NCBI GenBank assembly: GCA_031556275.1
Contig: JAVBTG010000042.1
Location: forward strand, 1-38,610
Reading direction: 5' to 3'
DNA from: JAKPNF01 sp031556275
Lineage (GTDB): Bacteria; Verrucomicrobiota; Verrucomicrobiia; Opitutales; JAKPNF01
DNA: 38,610 bases
Every line of letters begins with the position of its first letter. Position 1 is the first letter of the stretch. The position numbers were made by a program, and so were the translations under genes. The notes under the pieces are model-generated. The model worked only from the letters and a program-made list of their open reading frames with translations, searched no databases and had not been told where the DNA came from. This document shows, in pieces, positions 22,974 through 33,954 of the stretch.

Positions 22974-24308
22974 CTACGCCATGACATCCCCGTACAACGC
23001 CGAGACGGTCGCGCGGGCGATGGTGACGGATACCATTTTCCCGACGAGCGCCGCATCGCCTTTGAACAACGTTTTTCGGTGCTGCGGGGTGAAACCCACC
23101 AAGACGCCCGCGCCTTTTTTCGCGGGGCCTTCCACCAAAACCTCCTGCACCGTGCCCACAAGCTTTTCGTTCGCTTTTAGCGAATACCACGCCAGCCGCT
23201 CGAGCAACACCTGGTTGCGCGCCTCCATGACGTCCTCCGCGATCCGCCCTTCCATTTGGGCGGCGGGCGTGTCGCCGCGCGCGCTGTATTTGAAAACATA
23301 GGCCATCTCAAACCCGACCGCGTTGAACGTCTCGAGCGTTTCTTGGAAATCCTCGTCCGTCTCGCCGGGGAACCCGACGATGATGTCCGTCGAGATGCTG
23401 ATGTCCGGCCGCGCCTTGCGCAGATCCTCGACGATTTTTAAATAACGCGCGCGCGTGTAGGGCCGCTTCATCGCCTTCAAAATGCGGTCCGACCCGCTTT
23501 GCAGCGGCAAATGCACATAGGGACACAGCTTTGGCAACCGCCCGAAGGCTTCCACCAAATCATCCCCGAATCCGCGCGGATGGGGGGATGTGAAGCGGAT
23601 CCGCTCAATCCCCTCAATTTCATGCAACGCCTCCAACAGCTGCACAAACGGCGTCTTGCCGTCGACGACCGGATAGAGGCGCCGCGCGTAACTGGTGACG
23701 ATTTGCCCCAATAAAGTGATCTCTTTCGTCCCGCCGGCAGCCAGCTTCGCCGCCTCGGCGACGATCCCCACCAGCGAGCGCGAACGCTCGGCCCCGCGCG
23801 TTTTGGGCACGATGCAATAACTGCACCGCATGTCACACCCCTGCTGAATCGAGATGAACGCGGCCGGCTTTGCACCCAAGTGCCCGCAAATGGCGTCTTG
23901 CGATCCCTCCTCGTCGCCGAGGGCGACAATCGGCTCCCCGCGCTCGGGCCGCGCGAAAAGCTCTTCCAAAATCTCAGGGATGTGGTGCGCCTGCTGCGTC
24001 CCCACAATCAAGTCCACCCCGCCCGACACCTGCTTGAGCAGCGCGTCGCCGCGGTTTTGCGCCATGCACCCGAAAATCCCCACCAAAAAACGCGGGTCCT
24101 TTTTGCGCCGGCGGTTCAAAACCCCCGCCTTCCCGATCGCCTTGGACTCCGCCAGCTCGCGCACGCTGCATGTGTTCAACAGCACCACGTCGGCGGACGC
24201 CTCGTCCGGGGCCAGCGCAAACCCGCGCGCGTGCAGCAGGGCGGCCACCGCCTCCGAATCACGCTCGTTCATCTGGCACCCGTAAGTGCGAATGTACACA
24301 TGCGCCAT
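22974..24308 (-). CDS. miaB: tRNA-2-methylthio-N6-dimethylallyladenosine synthase MiaB
   Basis: The 444-residue radical SAM methylthiotransferase modifies A37 of tRNAs reading UNN codons. The N-terminal UPF0004 domain has Cys11 (YGCQMNERDSE), Cys47 (NTCSVRE) and Cys81 (GCMAQ) for the auxiliary 4Fe-4S cluster. The radical SAM motif GCDMRCSYCIVP (Cys158, 162, 165) follows. A C-terminal TRAM domain reads EKLVGTVQEVLVEGPAKKGAG onward. Full length and all six Cys indicate a working enzyme. It is last in a birA-TPR-miaB group with gaps of about 60 bp. Its last 200 bp are repeated at 19988-20198. Confidence 0.96.
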   Translation of the reverse strand: MAHVYIRTYGCQMNERDSEAVAALLHARGFALAPDEASADVVLLNTCSVRELAESKAIGKAGVLNRRRKKDPRFLVGIFGCMAQNRGDALLKQVSGGVDLIVGTQQAHHIPEILEELFARPERGEPIVALGDEEGSQDAICGHLGAKPAAFISIQQGCDMRCSYCIVPKTRGAERSRSLVGIVAEAAKLAAGGTKEITLLGQIVTSYARRLYPVVDGKTPFVQLLEALHEIEGIERIRFTSPHPRGFGDDLVEAFGRLPKLCPYVHLPLQSGSDRILKAMKRPYTRARYLKIVEDLRKARPDISISTDIIVGFPGETDEDFQETLETFNAVGFEMAYVFKYSARGDTPAAQMEGRIAEDVMEARNQVLLERLAWYSLKANEKLVGTVQEVLVEGPAKKGAGVLVGFTPQHRKTLFKGDAALVGKMVSVTIARATVSALYGDVMA

Positions 24309-24371
24309 TTGGCCACCTTCTCAAAAAAACAGGGGGGCAGGCAAGGCATTTTGCCCGTCGGAGACACAACG

Positions 24372-24929
24372 TTATTTGGGCATCAAATCGACCAATCGCT
24401 TGCCGTTGTGGTTCACGGCATCGGGGTAATTTTTGCGGATTTGATCGAGCAACACGCTGGCCTCGTCCCACTTGCGCGCCTTGGCATAGTGGGCGGCCAG
24501 ATAGAACCGCGCATACGCGCCCACCTGAACGCCGTCGCCGTAGTAGCAATCGCCAAATTCCTCGATGGCCCGTTTCAGGTAGGCCTCTCTTTTCTCTCCG
24601 GTGGACGCCTGCCCCAGATATTGCACGGCGCAGCCGGTACGGTTGGCCTTGGGATATTTTTCCAAAAGCTCTTTCAGGCTTTTCTCCGCCTCGGGCGTGT
24701 TCAGCCCCTTGCCGATAACCTGATAAAGCCGCTCGATTTCCTTGAGTTTATCGGGCTTGTACGTCTCGCGGTCGCGCGCGAACCGTGCGTTCATACGTTC
24801 CTTCAGGTCGCTTACTTGCGGATTGGCTTGGGCTTTTTCCGTCCCAGGAACAGGTGCGGGACTCCCCGCGAAAACAAAAAATCCCGACAACATGCAAAGC
24901 AAAACAGAAACCGCAACGTTCGTTTTCAT
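24372..24929 (-). CDS. Exported TPR-like hypothetical protein
   Basis: The 185-residue protein begins with a Sec signal peptide (MKTNVAVSVLLCMLSGFFVFAGSPA) when started at 24929; an in-frame Met at 24992 would add 21 residues and hide it. The mature part is helical with Ala-rich paired helices such as AYARFYLAAHYAKARKWDEASVLLDQIRKNYPD, a tetratricopeptide-like unit, and earlier LKELLEKYPKANRTGCAVQYLGQ. Such proteins usually scaffold periplasmic complexes. The partner is unknown. It lies between birA and miaB on one strand with short gaps, but their functions do not explain it. Confidence 0.75.
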   Translation of the reverse strand: MKTNVAVSVLLCMLSGFFVFAGSPAPVPGTEKAQANPQVSDLKERMNARFARDRETYKPDKLKEIERLYQVIGKGLNTPEAEKSLKELLEKYPKANRTGCAVQYLGQASTGEKREAYLKRAIEEFGDCYYGDGVQVGAYARFYLAAHYAKARKWDEASVLLDQIRKNYPDAVNHNGKRLVDLMPK

Positions 24930-24988
24930 GGGGACATTTTTTACTTCCCCAATCTCCACCACGCAAGAATCTTTTATGACTTGTGGCT

Positions 24989-25990
24989 TCACCGCGCCAA
25001 CTTTGACAACGTCACGTCGCCCGCCTGCAACACATCTTCCGTGCCGTCTTTAAAGCGCACGCGCAATCCCCCGTCGGGGGCAATAGTCAACGCGCGGGCT
25101 TGGCGCGTCGTCCCGTCGAGGCCGCTCGCGCAAATGTCCTTGCCCGCCAGCGCGTCCGCCTCGGGCCATTGCGCCGCCAATGTCTCGTGCCAGCGGTCGT
25201 CGGCCAAAAATGTTTTGTGGCTCTCCAAGAGGCACTGGATGATGTCGGCGGCCACCTTGTTGACGCTGTGTTTTTTCCCCGTGAGCGCGCGCAGGGAACC
25301 CGCCACGTTTCGGACGGCCTCGGGCGCGTTTTTAAACGTCCCGTTCACGTTGAACCCGATGCCGAACACGACCGCGTGCGCCAGATCGGCGTCCACGCGC
25401 ATTTCCGTCAAAAGCCCCGCTATTTTTTTGCCCTCGCACACGATGTCGTTGGGCCATTTTATCTGAAAGGGCACGCCGTAAACCGCGCGCAGGCGACGGC
25501 ACACCTGCAGCCCCTGCCAGACCGCGTAGCCGCGCAGCCGCGCGGGCGCGACTTTCGAGCGCGCAGCCATTGACAGAAAAATATTGCCGTCGTCTTCCGA
25601 AAACCACGCGCGGCCCAGCCGCCCCCTGCCCGCCGTCTGGCGCACGGCCAAGGCAAACAACGGATCATCCGCGCCGTCGGCCAGCAGCGTGTCGGCCACG
25701 CGGTTTGTGCTGTCCACTTCGCCAAAACAATGGATGCGGGCGGGGCATCCCGCCAGCTCCAGATACGCCCGCAAGAGCGGCCCGTGCACGCGCTCCGGTT
25801 CCTTTTCAAGCCGGTACCCACGGTTACGCACGGCGGAAAATTCAAATCCCGCCCGCCGCAAATCCTCAAAATAGCTCCACACGCTCACGCGCGACACCCC
25901 GAACATCTCCGCCAGATCGTTGCCGGAGACAAACCGCTCGCGGTCTTCCAGCAGGCGTTTTAAAAGCTGTTGTTCGGACAATTCGGACAT
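24989..25990 (-). CDS. birA: Biotin-protein ligase / biotin operon repressor BirA
   Basis: The 333-residue protein is a two-function BirA. An N-terminal winged helix-turn-helix (LLKRLLEDRERFVSGNDLAEMFGVSRVSVWSYFEDLRRAGFEF) would bind DNA. The ligase domain has the biotinyl-AMP loop QTAGRGRLGRAWFS and the KWPNDIVCEGKKIAGLLTEM segment with the catalytic Lys. It continues through VFGIGFNVNGTF, and a C-terminal SH3-like domain follows. It activates biotin and attaches it to carboxylase carrier proteins, and may repress biotin genes. No biotin gene or obvious operator is in the window. The start at 25990 has the TTTCTATG context. Confidence 0.95.
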   Translation of the reverse strand: MSELSEQQLLKRLLEDRERFVSGNDLAEMFGVSRVSVWSYFEDLRRAGFEFSAVRNRGYRLEKEPERVHGPLLRAYLELAGCPARIHCFGEVDSTNRVADTLLADGADDPLFALAVRQTAGRGRLGRAWFSEDDGNIFLSMAARSKVAPARLRGYAVWQGLQVCRRLRAVYGVPFQIKWPNDIVCEGKKIAGLLTEMRVDADLAHAVVFGIGFNVNGTFKNAPEAVRNVAGSLRALTGKKHSVNKVAADIIQCLLESHKTFLADDRWHETLAAQWPEADALAGKDICASGLDGTTRQARALTIAPDGGLRVRFKDGTEDVLQAGDVTLSKLAR

Positions 25991-26055
25991 AGAAAATCAC
26001 TTTTGAATCTACGATGAACGGCATCCCTTGAAAAACAAAAAAGGCGCGCCCAACC

Positions 26056-28341
26056 CTATCGCCTGCGCCGCGCCCATACGGACGCGAGCGCGCCGAGCAC
26101 AAGCAGCGCAGCCGCATGGGAAGGCTCGGGGATGGCAGCCCAACCGACGACGAGGGTGGTGTCCTCCCACCAAGCCTTGAGGACATGGTCGACCAGCTCC
26201 TGCTCGTAGCCGACAACCTTCCAAACTGCGTTGGCCGTTTCAGCCCCCAAGGAACTTGCCTGGAGAATCTCCAGCTTGTCCATTTCCTTTATAAGACCGG
26301 AAAACAAGGAAAGATCTATGGTATAAATACCTTCGCCGCTCAAGTCCACTTCACCGGAAACACTCATCACGCGGGTGTCGTTCGTCTGGTCTCCCTTGAC
26401 ATAAAACAGCAACTCGCCCCTCGCGCCGACTTCGAAGGTCATGGCGGAAATATTCGCCTCATTGGAGGCGAAGAACTGCCCCCACGTCCCGACGGACAAG
26501 GTCGCCAGCCGCGCCGTGCCCGCGAGCGCCTCGAAGACACCAGGGCGCGCCCCGCCGACGACGAGTGCCTGCTCGCCTTCCACCGTGCCCGTGGCGTTGA
26601 GCCGCAAATAGGCACTCTGAAATTCAGGGGTGTTGAGTTTGAGCAGGCCCGCCCCGCCCTGCGCTCCGCCCACGCTGATGGTGGCCGCCTGCACGTAACC
26701 GTCGTTCAAATCCAGCGTGCCGGAACCGGCCTCGCCGAGGTAGGTATTCCCGTTCAAATACAGCCTGCCGCCGATCGTGGAGAAGGTGCCCGTCCCCCCC
26801 GAACCCTGCCCTATTGTGAGCGTGCCAAAGCTCGCGGTACTGGCTCGCAGGTTAAAAGAGCCTTCACCCGCGTTGCCAACCACGGCCGTGTTGGTGACAG
26901 AAAAAGTGCTGTCTTTCAGGGAAAGGCTGCCGTAAGAACCGGCGGTGTTGCCCAGAATCAAGGCACCCACGGTGGCTGCGCTGTAATAAATGGAGGTGAA
27001 GTAGCCCGTGCCGGCCTCGCCCACCACAAGGCTGCTCGTCGTCAAATCGGAGGATGACAGGGTCACTCTGCCCACGGCGCCGGCATATTTGCCCATCGTA
27101 ATTTTCGAAACGTTCTGGTTGCGGCCGGTGGAGGAGCTGTAAGAGCCCGTGCCGTACTCGCCGACGGTCAGCTCGCTGATATTAAAGTTGCCGTAAGAAC
27201 CGCCCGAATAGCTCAGCACGCCGGAAGAATTCGTGGCCTCGCCCACGCTGACCGTGGCCAAAGAGACATGGCTGCCGCCGCCGCTTATGCTCAACGTGCC
27301 GGTGCCGGATGTCGTCTGGCCCAGGGAGAGTTTCCCCTGCACGCTCAGGGTGCTGTTTTGCACGTTTATAATGCCCGAGCCGCCCGTCAGCACCCCCGCT
27401 TGGACATTGCCGGCAAAGGTCACCGCCGCCAAGTCGCCCATGTTGATAGTGGCTTTCCCGTTCCAACCGAGGTAGGTGGTGCCCCTAGAATCGGTGGTGG
27501 TGAAACTGCCCCCGTATATGTTGAATATGCCCGCCGAAGTCTTGCTATAGCCCATAGACAGCCGCTCGCTGGAAACGGTGCTGGCCGTCGAGGTGAGTGT
27601 CCCTTGTCCGACCCAGCCCACGTTCAAAGCCGTCGTATCAAACCGGGCTTTTTGCAAGGTCAGCGTGCCCGAGCTGGTTGCGTTGCCGATTTCCACATAG
27701 ACCGAGCCAAAGTTGGCGGTGGCGTTGCTCACCGTCATGGTGGCGGTGCCGCCGGTACCCACCCTCAGGGATTCGCTCACCAGCGTGCCACCCGTCATGT
27801 CAAAAATGGAGGGTTTGGAGGCCGACCCGGAAGCGATCACCAAGGTCGAGAGCGACAGCCAGCCGCCCGACATGGTGACCACACCGTGCCCGGCAACCCC
27901 CATGTTCAGATTGCTCATGGACAAGGTGCCTCCCGTCAGGCTGAGGGTGGCCGAATAGGTGCGGGAAGTCATGCCCAGATCCATCGCCGCGATAGTGGCG
28001 ACCCCGCCGCTCATTCCAAAGAAGCCGCCGTAGCTGCCGGAGGCCACATGCACATAGGTGCCCAGGGCGTTGAGCGTGCCGCCCGTCATGCTAAAGGTGC
28101 CCACCGAGGGGCCATATCCCAGAAGAATGGCACTGCCTTCGGTCAAAGTCATGGTGCCGCCGGGCCCGATATTGAGCGTGCCGGCGGAGGCGGAACCCAC
28201 ATAGAAGGTAGCCCTCGTGGCCGAATAAGAGGAAACAGGGTTGGCGATGGTCGGGGTAACCGCACCCGTCGTCCATACCTGCGCGTGCGCGAAGACGCAC
28301 GGAAACATAAGCCCCAATGATAAAAAAAACACGCGCGGCAT
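26056..28341 (-). CDS. PEP-CTERM surface protein built of beta-strand repeats
   Basis: This protein of about 761 residues has a signal peptide (MPRVFFLSLGLMFPCVFAHAQ). A long array follows of roughly 20-residue units rich in Gly, Ser and Thr, of the type GTLNIGPGGTMTLTEGSA and FSMTGGTLNALGTYVHV, as in autotransporter-associated beta-strand repeats. A globular region follows, with VFEALAGTARLATLSVGTWGQF and a low-repeat stretch. The C-terminal sorting signal is IPEPSHAAALLVLGALASVWARRRR: a PEP motif, a hydrophobic helix and an Arg cluster. PEP-CTERM proteins are sorted and cleaved by an exosortase, here not in the window. I choose the ATG at 28341 because of its CCCTATG context; 28353 is an in-frame alternative. 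The function is probably matrix or surface adhesion; ligand unknown. Confidence 0.88.
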   Translation of the reverse strand: MPRVFFLSLGLMFPCVFAHAQVWTTGAVTPTIANPVSSYSATRATFYVGSASAGTLNIGPGGTMTLTEGSAILLGYGPSVGTFSMTGGTLNALGTYVHVASGSYGGFFGMSGGVATIAAMDLGMTSRTYSATLSLTGGTLSMSNLNMGVAGHGVVTMSGGWLSLSTLVIASGSASKPSIFDMTGGTLVSESLRVGTGGTATMTVSNATANFGSVYVEIGNATSSGTLTLQKARFDTTALNVGWVGQGTLTSTASTVSSERLSMGYSKTSAGIFNIYGGSFTTTDSRGTTYLGWNGKATINMGDLAAVTFAGNVQAGVLTGGSGIINVQNSTLSVQGKLSLGQTTSGTGTLSISGGGSHVSLATVSVGEATNSSGVLSYSGGSYGNFNISELTVGEYGTGSYSSSTGRNQNVSKITMGKYAGAVGRVTLSSSDLTTSSLVVGEAGTGYFTSIYYSAATVGALILGNTAGSYGSLSLKDSTFSVTNTAVVGNAGEGSFNLRASTASFGTLTIGQGSGGTGTFSTIGGRLYLNGNTYLGEAGSGTLDLNDGYVQAATISVGGAQGGAGLLKLNTPEFQSAYLRLNATGTVEGEQALVVGGARPGVFEALAGTARLATLSVGTWGQFFASNEANISAMTFEVGARGELLFYVKGDQTNDTRVMSVSGEVDLSGEGIYTIDLSLFSGLIKEMDKLEILQASSLGAETANAVWKVVGYEQELVDHVLKAWWEDTTLVVGWAAIPEPSHAAALLVLGALASVWARRRR

Positions 28342-28397
28342 AGGGAGTCTCATAAAGACAGAATCGTAAGCAGAGATTGCGGTAACGCGTTGATATT

Positions 28398-28427
28398 GAA
28401 AGAATTTACAGGCATTGGAAAGAATTT
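28398..28427 (-). promoter_or_regulatory. Direct repeats upstream of the PEP-CTERM gene
   Basis: The 10-mer GAAAGAATTT occurs at 28398-28407 and again at 28418-28427, exactly 20 bp apart, so both lie on the same face of the helix. They are 57-86 bp before the chosen start. This is a plausible binding site for a dimeric or tandem regulator; no sigma-54 (-24/-12) pair is visible. Confidence 0.35.
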
Positions 28428-28433
28428 TTCAAA

Positions 28434-28468
28434 AAAAGACCCCCGCTTTTACAAACGGGGGGCTTTTT
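28434..28468 (-). terminator. Intrinsic terminator of the sdh operon
   Basis: CCCCCG (28440-28445) and CGGGGG (28456-28461) form a G+C stem, with A-rich sequence on the left that reads as a T run on the minus strand. It lies 14 bp past the sdhB stop codon. Confidence 0.88.
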
Positions 28469-28481
28469 GAAATACGGCTTT

Positions 28482-29255
28482 TTAGAGCATGCCAATCGCT
28501 TTCTTCACCGTGGCCACCATGTAGTCGCGGTTCAGATGGGCGATGTGGTCGAGCGTGATGCCCTTCGGGCAGACCGCCTGGCATTCGCCGTAGTTGGTGC
28601 AGTTGCCAAAGCCCTCGGCGTCCATCTGCTTGACCATGGCCAAAACGCGGCGGGACTGCTCGGGCTTGCCCTGCGGCAGGGCGTTGAGCTGCGAGGCTTT
28701 CGCGGCCACAAAGAGCATGGCGGAGGCGTTCTTGCAGGCGGCCACGCACGCGCCGCAACCGATGCAGGAGGCGGCGTCCATCGCGTAGTCGGCGACGGGC
28801 TTGGGAATGAGAATCTCGTTGGCGTCGCGCGTGCCGCCCGTCTTGGCGGTGATGAAGCCGCCCGCCTGGATGATGCGGTCAAACGCGCCGCGGTCGACGA
28901 TCAAATCGCGCACCATCTGGAACGGTTTCGCGCGCCAGGGCTCGACGGTGATCACGTCGTTGTCCTTGAACTTGCGCATGTGCAGCTGGCAGACGGTGGT
29001 CTTGCGCTCCGGCCCGTGGGGGATGCCGTTGATCGTCATCGAGCACATGCCGCAGATGCCCTCGCGGCAGTCGTGGTCGAACACCACGGGCTCCTCGCCC
29101 TTATGGACGAGCATCTCGTTCAAGATGTCGATCATCTCGAGGAAGGACGAGTCGGGCGACACGCCCGTGAGCTTGTACTCGACAAATTTGCCGGGGGCTT
29201 TCTTGTCCTTCTGGCGCCACATGCGCAGGGTGATTTTCATTCCTTCGGAAGACAT
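28482..29255 (-). CDS. sdhB: Succinate dehydrogenase/fumarate reductase iron-sulfur subunit
   Basis: The 257-residue subunit carries electrons between the flavin and the membrane haem/quinone part. The N-terminal ferredoxin domain has DCREGICGMCSMTING for the 2Fe-2S cluster. The C-terminal domain has CIGCGACVAACKN and CTNYGECQAVCPKG for the 4Fe-4S and 3Fe-4S clusters. The sequence style (MKITLRMWRQKDKKAPGKF start, MLVHKGEEPVVFDHDC) is that of the Bacteroidetes/Verrucomicrobia group. It is third in sdhC-sdhA-sdhB, 38 bp after sdhA. Direction of catalysis cannot be decided from sequence. Confidence 0.96.
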   Translation of the reverse strand: MSSEGMKITLRMWRQKDKKAPGKFVEYKLTGVSPDSSFLEMIDILNEMLVHKGEEPVVFDHDCREGICGMCSMTINGIPHGPERKTTVCQLHMRKFKDNDVITVEPWRAKPFQMVRDLIVDRGAFDRIIQAGGFITAKTGGTRDANEILIPKPVADYAMDAASCIGCGACVAACKNASAMLFVAAKASQLNALPQGKPEQSRRVLAMVKQMDAEGFGNCTNYGECQAVCPKGITLDHIAHLNRDYMVATVKKAIGML

Positions 29256-29293
29256 AGCTGTAAAGAAGTTGGGTGTTAAAGGGATGGTGCGGT

Positions 29294-31246
<1,953 letters not shown>

Positions 31247-31288
31247 AAGGCGGTGCCTTTTTTAAAAGATGAATAAAGGAGGGGTTTA

Positions 31289-32152
31289 CTACTGCTGCTT
31301 CGCGCCGGGAACCGGGCAAACAGTCGCGGGAGCGCCGCCGCAAACGGCCTTCTTGTCACAGCCGTATTGGATGAAGATGGGGTTCTGCCCGTCCCACGCC
31401 GCGCCCTTTTCCATGACCTGCTGGACGGGGAAAATTTTCACACAGGGAATGTACTTGGAAGCCAAGACACCGGCGGGCAGCAGCGCGAAGCCGCCGAAAA
31501 TCGCCAAGGCGAAGCAGGCGGCGAGGCACCCGAAGAACCCGCGCACGCGCTCGTTGCGCAGGCCGACGGACTGGAACATCGAGGACGCACCGTGCGAGAC
31601 GTGGATACCGAGGCACAGCACCGCGACGATGTAAAAGATGGCGTACCAATCCTGCGAGAAGCCCCAGACGACCATGGCGTACACGTCGTGGATCACCTTG
31701 CCGTCGGCGTTGACGTAATCGAACGCCTGCGTGACGGGCTGGAGGTTCTGGAGGGTGAACTGCATGATGTGCAGCACGAAGAACACAACGATGATCGTCC
31801 CGGTCATGACCATGGAGCGGGAGGCCAGCGACGCCTTGACGGTGGCGTTGATGTCGTACTTCTTGGGGCGCGCGGCGTAATTCTCGAGCTTGAGCGAGAT
31901 GCCCATCGCGAAGTGGATCACGAGGCACGCCAGCAACCCGACGCGGTACCCCCACAAGAATTCCCACGGCAAATGCTGGAGGAAGTAGGCGTACTTGTTG
32001 ATCGCCTCGGGGCTTTCGAACATCTGCAGGTTGCCCAGCATATGGCCCCCGACAAACCCCACGAGGATCAGCCCCGTGACGGCCATCAGGTATTTTTTGA
32101 CAAGCGACGGAATGCGAAAACCGCACTTGCAGCAGCAGGAGTTGTTGCTCAT
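31289..32152 (-). CDS. sdhC: Succinate dehydrogenase/fumarate reductase cytochrome b subunit
   Basis: This 287-residue b558-type membrane anchor has five helices and conserved His residues in GGHMLGN, CLVIHFAMGIS, VLHIMQF and GIHVSHG. These probably ligate two haems and pass electrons to menaquinone. The start at 32152 (MSNNSCCCKCGFRIPSLVKKYLMAVTG) is preferred over an in-frame Met at 32248, because it places the first helix at about residue 20. Unusual features are the CCCKC cluster before TM1 and a C-terminal tail with three more Cys (CDKKAVCGGAPATVC). These are not part of the standard family and might bind metal or form disulfides. Confidence 0.92.
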   Translation of the reverse strand: MSNNSCCCKCGFRIPSLVKKYLMAVTGLILVGFVGGHMLGNLQMFESPEAINKYAYFLQHLPWEFLWGYRVGLLACLVIHFAMGISLKLENYAARPKKYDINATVKASLASRSMVMTGTIIVVFFVLHIMQFTLQNLQPVTQAFDYVNADGKVIHDVYAMVVWGFSQDWYAIFYIVAVLCLGIHVSHGASSMFQSVGLRNERVRGFFGCLAACFALAIFGGFALLPAGVLASKYIPCVKIFPVQQVMEKGAAWDGQNPIFIQYGCDKKAVCGGAPATVCPVPGAKQQ

Positions 32153-32291
32153 AGGTATGGAGTTATCTGAGGGAGGAGAGAAAAGGCACGCGCGCGTCGC
32201 GTCTTTGGGACGCCACGGGCGCGGAAACGTCCATTTTGCCGAAATCACAGCCAGGTTTCAATTCATAAAACTCCCCGCCCCCATTTTCCGC

Positions 32292-32328
32292 AAAAAGCGC
32301 GCCCCCATTGCTGGGTGCGCGCTTTTTT
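32292..32328 (-). terminator. Intrinsic terminator of the acetylesterase genes
   Basis: AAAAAGCGCGC (32292-32302) pairs with GCGCGCTTTTTT (32317-32328), with an inner CCCA/TGGG pairing. It lies 22 bp past the stop codon of the first esterase and has T runs on both strands. Confidence 0.88.
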
Positions 32329-32349
32329 AAAAACCCGAAAAAATCCGCG

Positions 32350-33927
32350 TTACTGGTCGGTGTTCTTGTCCGTGCGGAAGGGCCGCAGCGGTAGCCCCGC
32401 CTCGTTTTCCAAGGAAATGACGGGATTCGACGCCCAGCCGTAGCGCACCGCGGCGGGTTGTTTCACCTCGGCGCTAGCCACTTCGACGACGCCGTCCGGC
32501 AAAATTTTGACGTTTTCGGCCCACACCCACTCGCCGCCCTCACTGCGGATCGCAAAACCCTTGATCTCCCCGCCGCGCGCGCGCAGGCCATCCGCGTAAT
32601 CGAGTTTCACAAACACCTTGTCGCCCACCACTTTGTGGTCGGTATACTGCGGGGAACGGGAAAGGCCCTTTTTGCCATAAATATCCGTCAACGCCATGCC
32701 CGCCAACCGTTCGCCGACCGTCTTTTTGTCGGTCGGGTGGATATCCTTGGCCTCGCCCACGTCGACAGCGGTGCCGACCCCCGTCAGGGGCAACTCCAGC
32801 ACGGAAGCCTGCGCCTCGCGGATGAGGCCCCAACCGGCGCCCTCCACCGGTCGCTGCTGCTCCTGCATGAAATTGGCGAGTTCCACATAATAGAACGCGG
32901 CCTGATCGTTGTTAAACGCCTTGCGCCAACTGTTAACAAGCGCCTGCATCAAATGCCCGTATTCGGTGGGACGACCCGCGTTGGCCTCGCCCTGATACCA
33001 CAAAACACCGCGAATCCCGTAAGGTTCCAGCCCGCGGATCATGGCGTTGTACAGCCGCGATGGCTGGTTGGAAAAATTCAACGAATAGGGAAAACGCGGC
33101 ATTTCCGCGCGATGGGCGATGCGCTCTGGGTTGGTTTTGTACTTGGCGTTGAATTCGGCCATGCCCTTTTGATAAGCGGCCTCGGTGGGCTTGGCGTCGC
33201 CAAACATTTTTTCGTGCCGCTCGCGCACCGCCGTCCCCGCCTGCGAGCTCGCAATCGCCTCCTCGGAGAGCCACGCCTCGACGGGGGTCCCGCCCCAAGA
33301 CGAATGGATCAAACCGACAGGCGCGCCCGTTTCCTTAAAAATTCGCCACGCAAAATTCCAGCCCACTGCCGTGCATTGCCCCGCGTTTTCGGGGGAGAGC
33401 GCTATCCAGACGCCTTCCACGTCCTCGTTGGGCGTGGGCGAGGTGAGGCGTTTGACCATGAACTGCCGGATCTGCCCGTTCGCCAGCGCCGCCTCTTTGC
33501 GGTAAACCACGCGCGCAGCGGCAGGCATCGTCGGGGCGTTGAGTTGGAAAGCCATGTTCGACTGCCCCGAACACAGCCACACCTCCCCCGCCAGCGCGTT
33601 GAAGCACGACACGGGTTCCTCCCCCGTCGTCTCGACGCGCAGTTCGCCCGAGATTCCCTCGGCCAACACGGGCAGCATGGCGAGCCATTTGCCGTCCTTG
33701 TCCGCCACGGTCTCGGCGCCAGCCGCGACATCCTTGTAATCCTTCACAAACGAGACTTTCACGGTGGCCCCGGGCTTGGCCTTGCCAAACACGGGCACAG
33801 GCGCGCCCGCTTGGAGCACGGCGTTGTCGCTAAAAACGCTGGGCAGTTTCAGCGACTGCGCCCACGCGCACGCCACGAGCGCGGCGGACAAACCCGCCAC
33901 CTTAAAAAACAGGGACATGTTTTTCAT
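32350..33927 (-). CDS. Sialate O-acetylesterase-type SGNH hydrolase, paralogue 1
   Basis: The 525-residue exported esterase has a signal peptide (MKNMSLFFKVAGLSAALVACAWAQ). The family start LKLPSVFSDNAVLQAGAPVPVFGKA follows. GEVWLCSGQSNMAFQL contains the nucleophile Ser in GQSNM, and VGLIHSSWGGTPVEAWLSEEAI and GVLWYQGEANAG follow. The catalytic His is in ATAVDVGEAKDIHPTDK-like sequence (VDVGEAKDIHP). It removes O-acetyl groups from sialic acids or acetylated polysaccharides such as xylan; the two cannot be told apart here. It is downstream of paralogue 2 by 27 bp, probably in one operon. Confidence 0.93.
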   Translation of the reverse strand: MKNMSLFFKVAGLSAALVACAWAQSLKLPSVFSDNAVLQAGAPVPVFGKAKPGATVKVSFVKDYKDVAAGAETVADKDGKWLAMLPVLAEGISGELRVETTGEEPVSCFNALAGEVWLCSGQSNMAFQLNAPTMPAAARVVYRKEAALANGQIRQFMVKRLTSPTPNEDVEGVWIALSPENAGQCTAVGWNFAWRIFKETGAPVGLIHSSWGGTPVEAWLSEEAIASSQAGTAVRERHEKMFGDAKPTEAAYQKGMAEFNAKYKTNPERIAHRAEMPRFPYSLNFSNQPSRLYNAMIRGLEPYGIRGVLWYQGEANAGRPTEYGHLMQALVNSWRKAFNNDQAAFYYVELANFMQEQQRPVEGAGWGLIREAQASVLELPLTGVGTAVDVGEAKDIHPTDKKTVGERLAGMALTDIYGKKGLSRSPQYTDHKVVGDKVFVKLDYADGLRARGGEIKGFAIRSEGGEWVWAENVKILPDGVVEVASAEVKQPAAVRYGWASNPVISLENEAGLPLRPFRTDKNTDQ

Positions 33928-33954
33928 AAAAATTTTGTTTTAAAAAATCCTCTT

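Noticed and set aside
22790..23190. Minus-strand ORFs reading out of miaB to the TIR element
   Set aside because: They are out of frame with miaB and give Arg-rich non-protein text; no support for a gene.
26056..28341. Classical autotransporter (type V) gene
   Set aside because: The repeats suit a passenger, but the C-terminus is PEP-helix-Arg cluster, not a beta-barrel.
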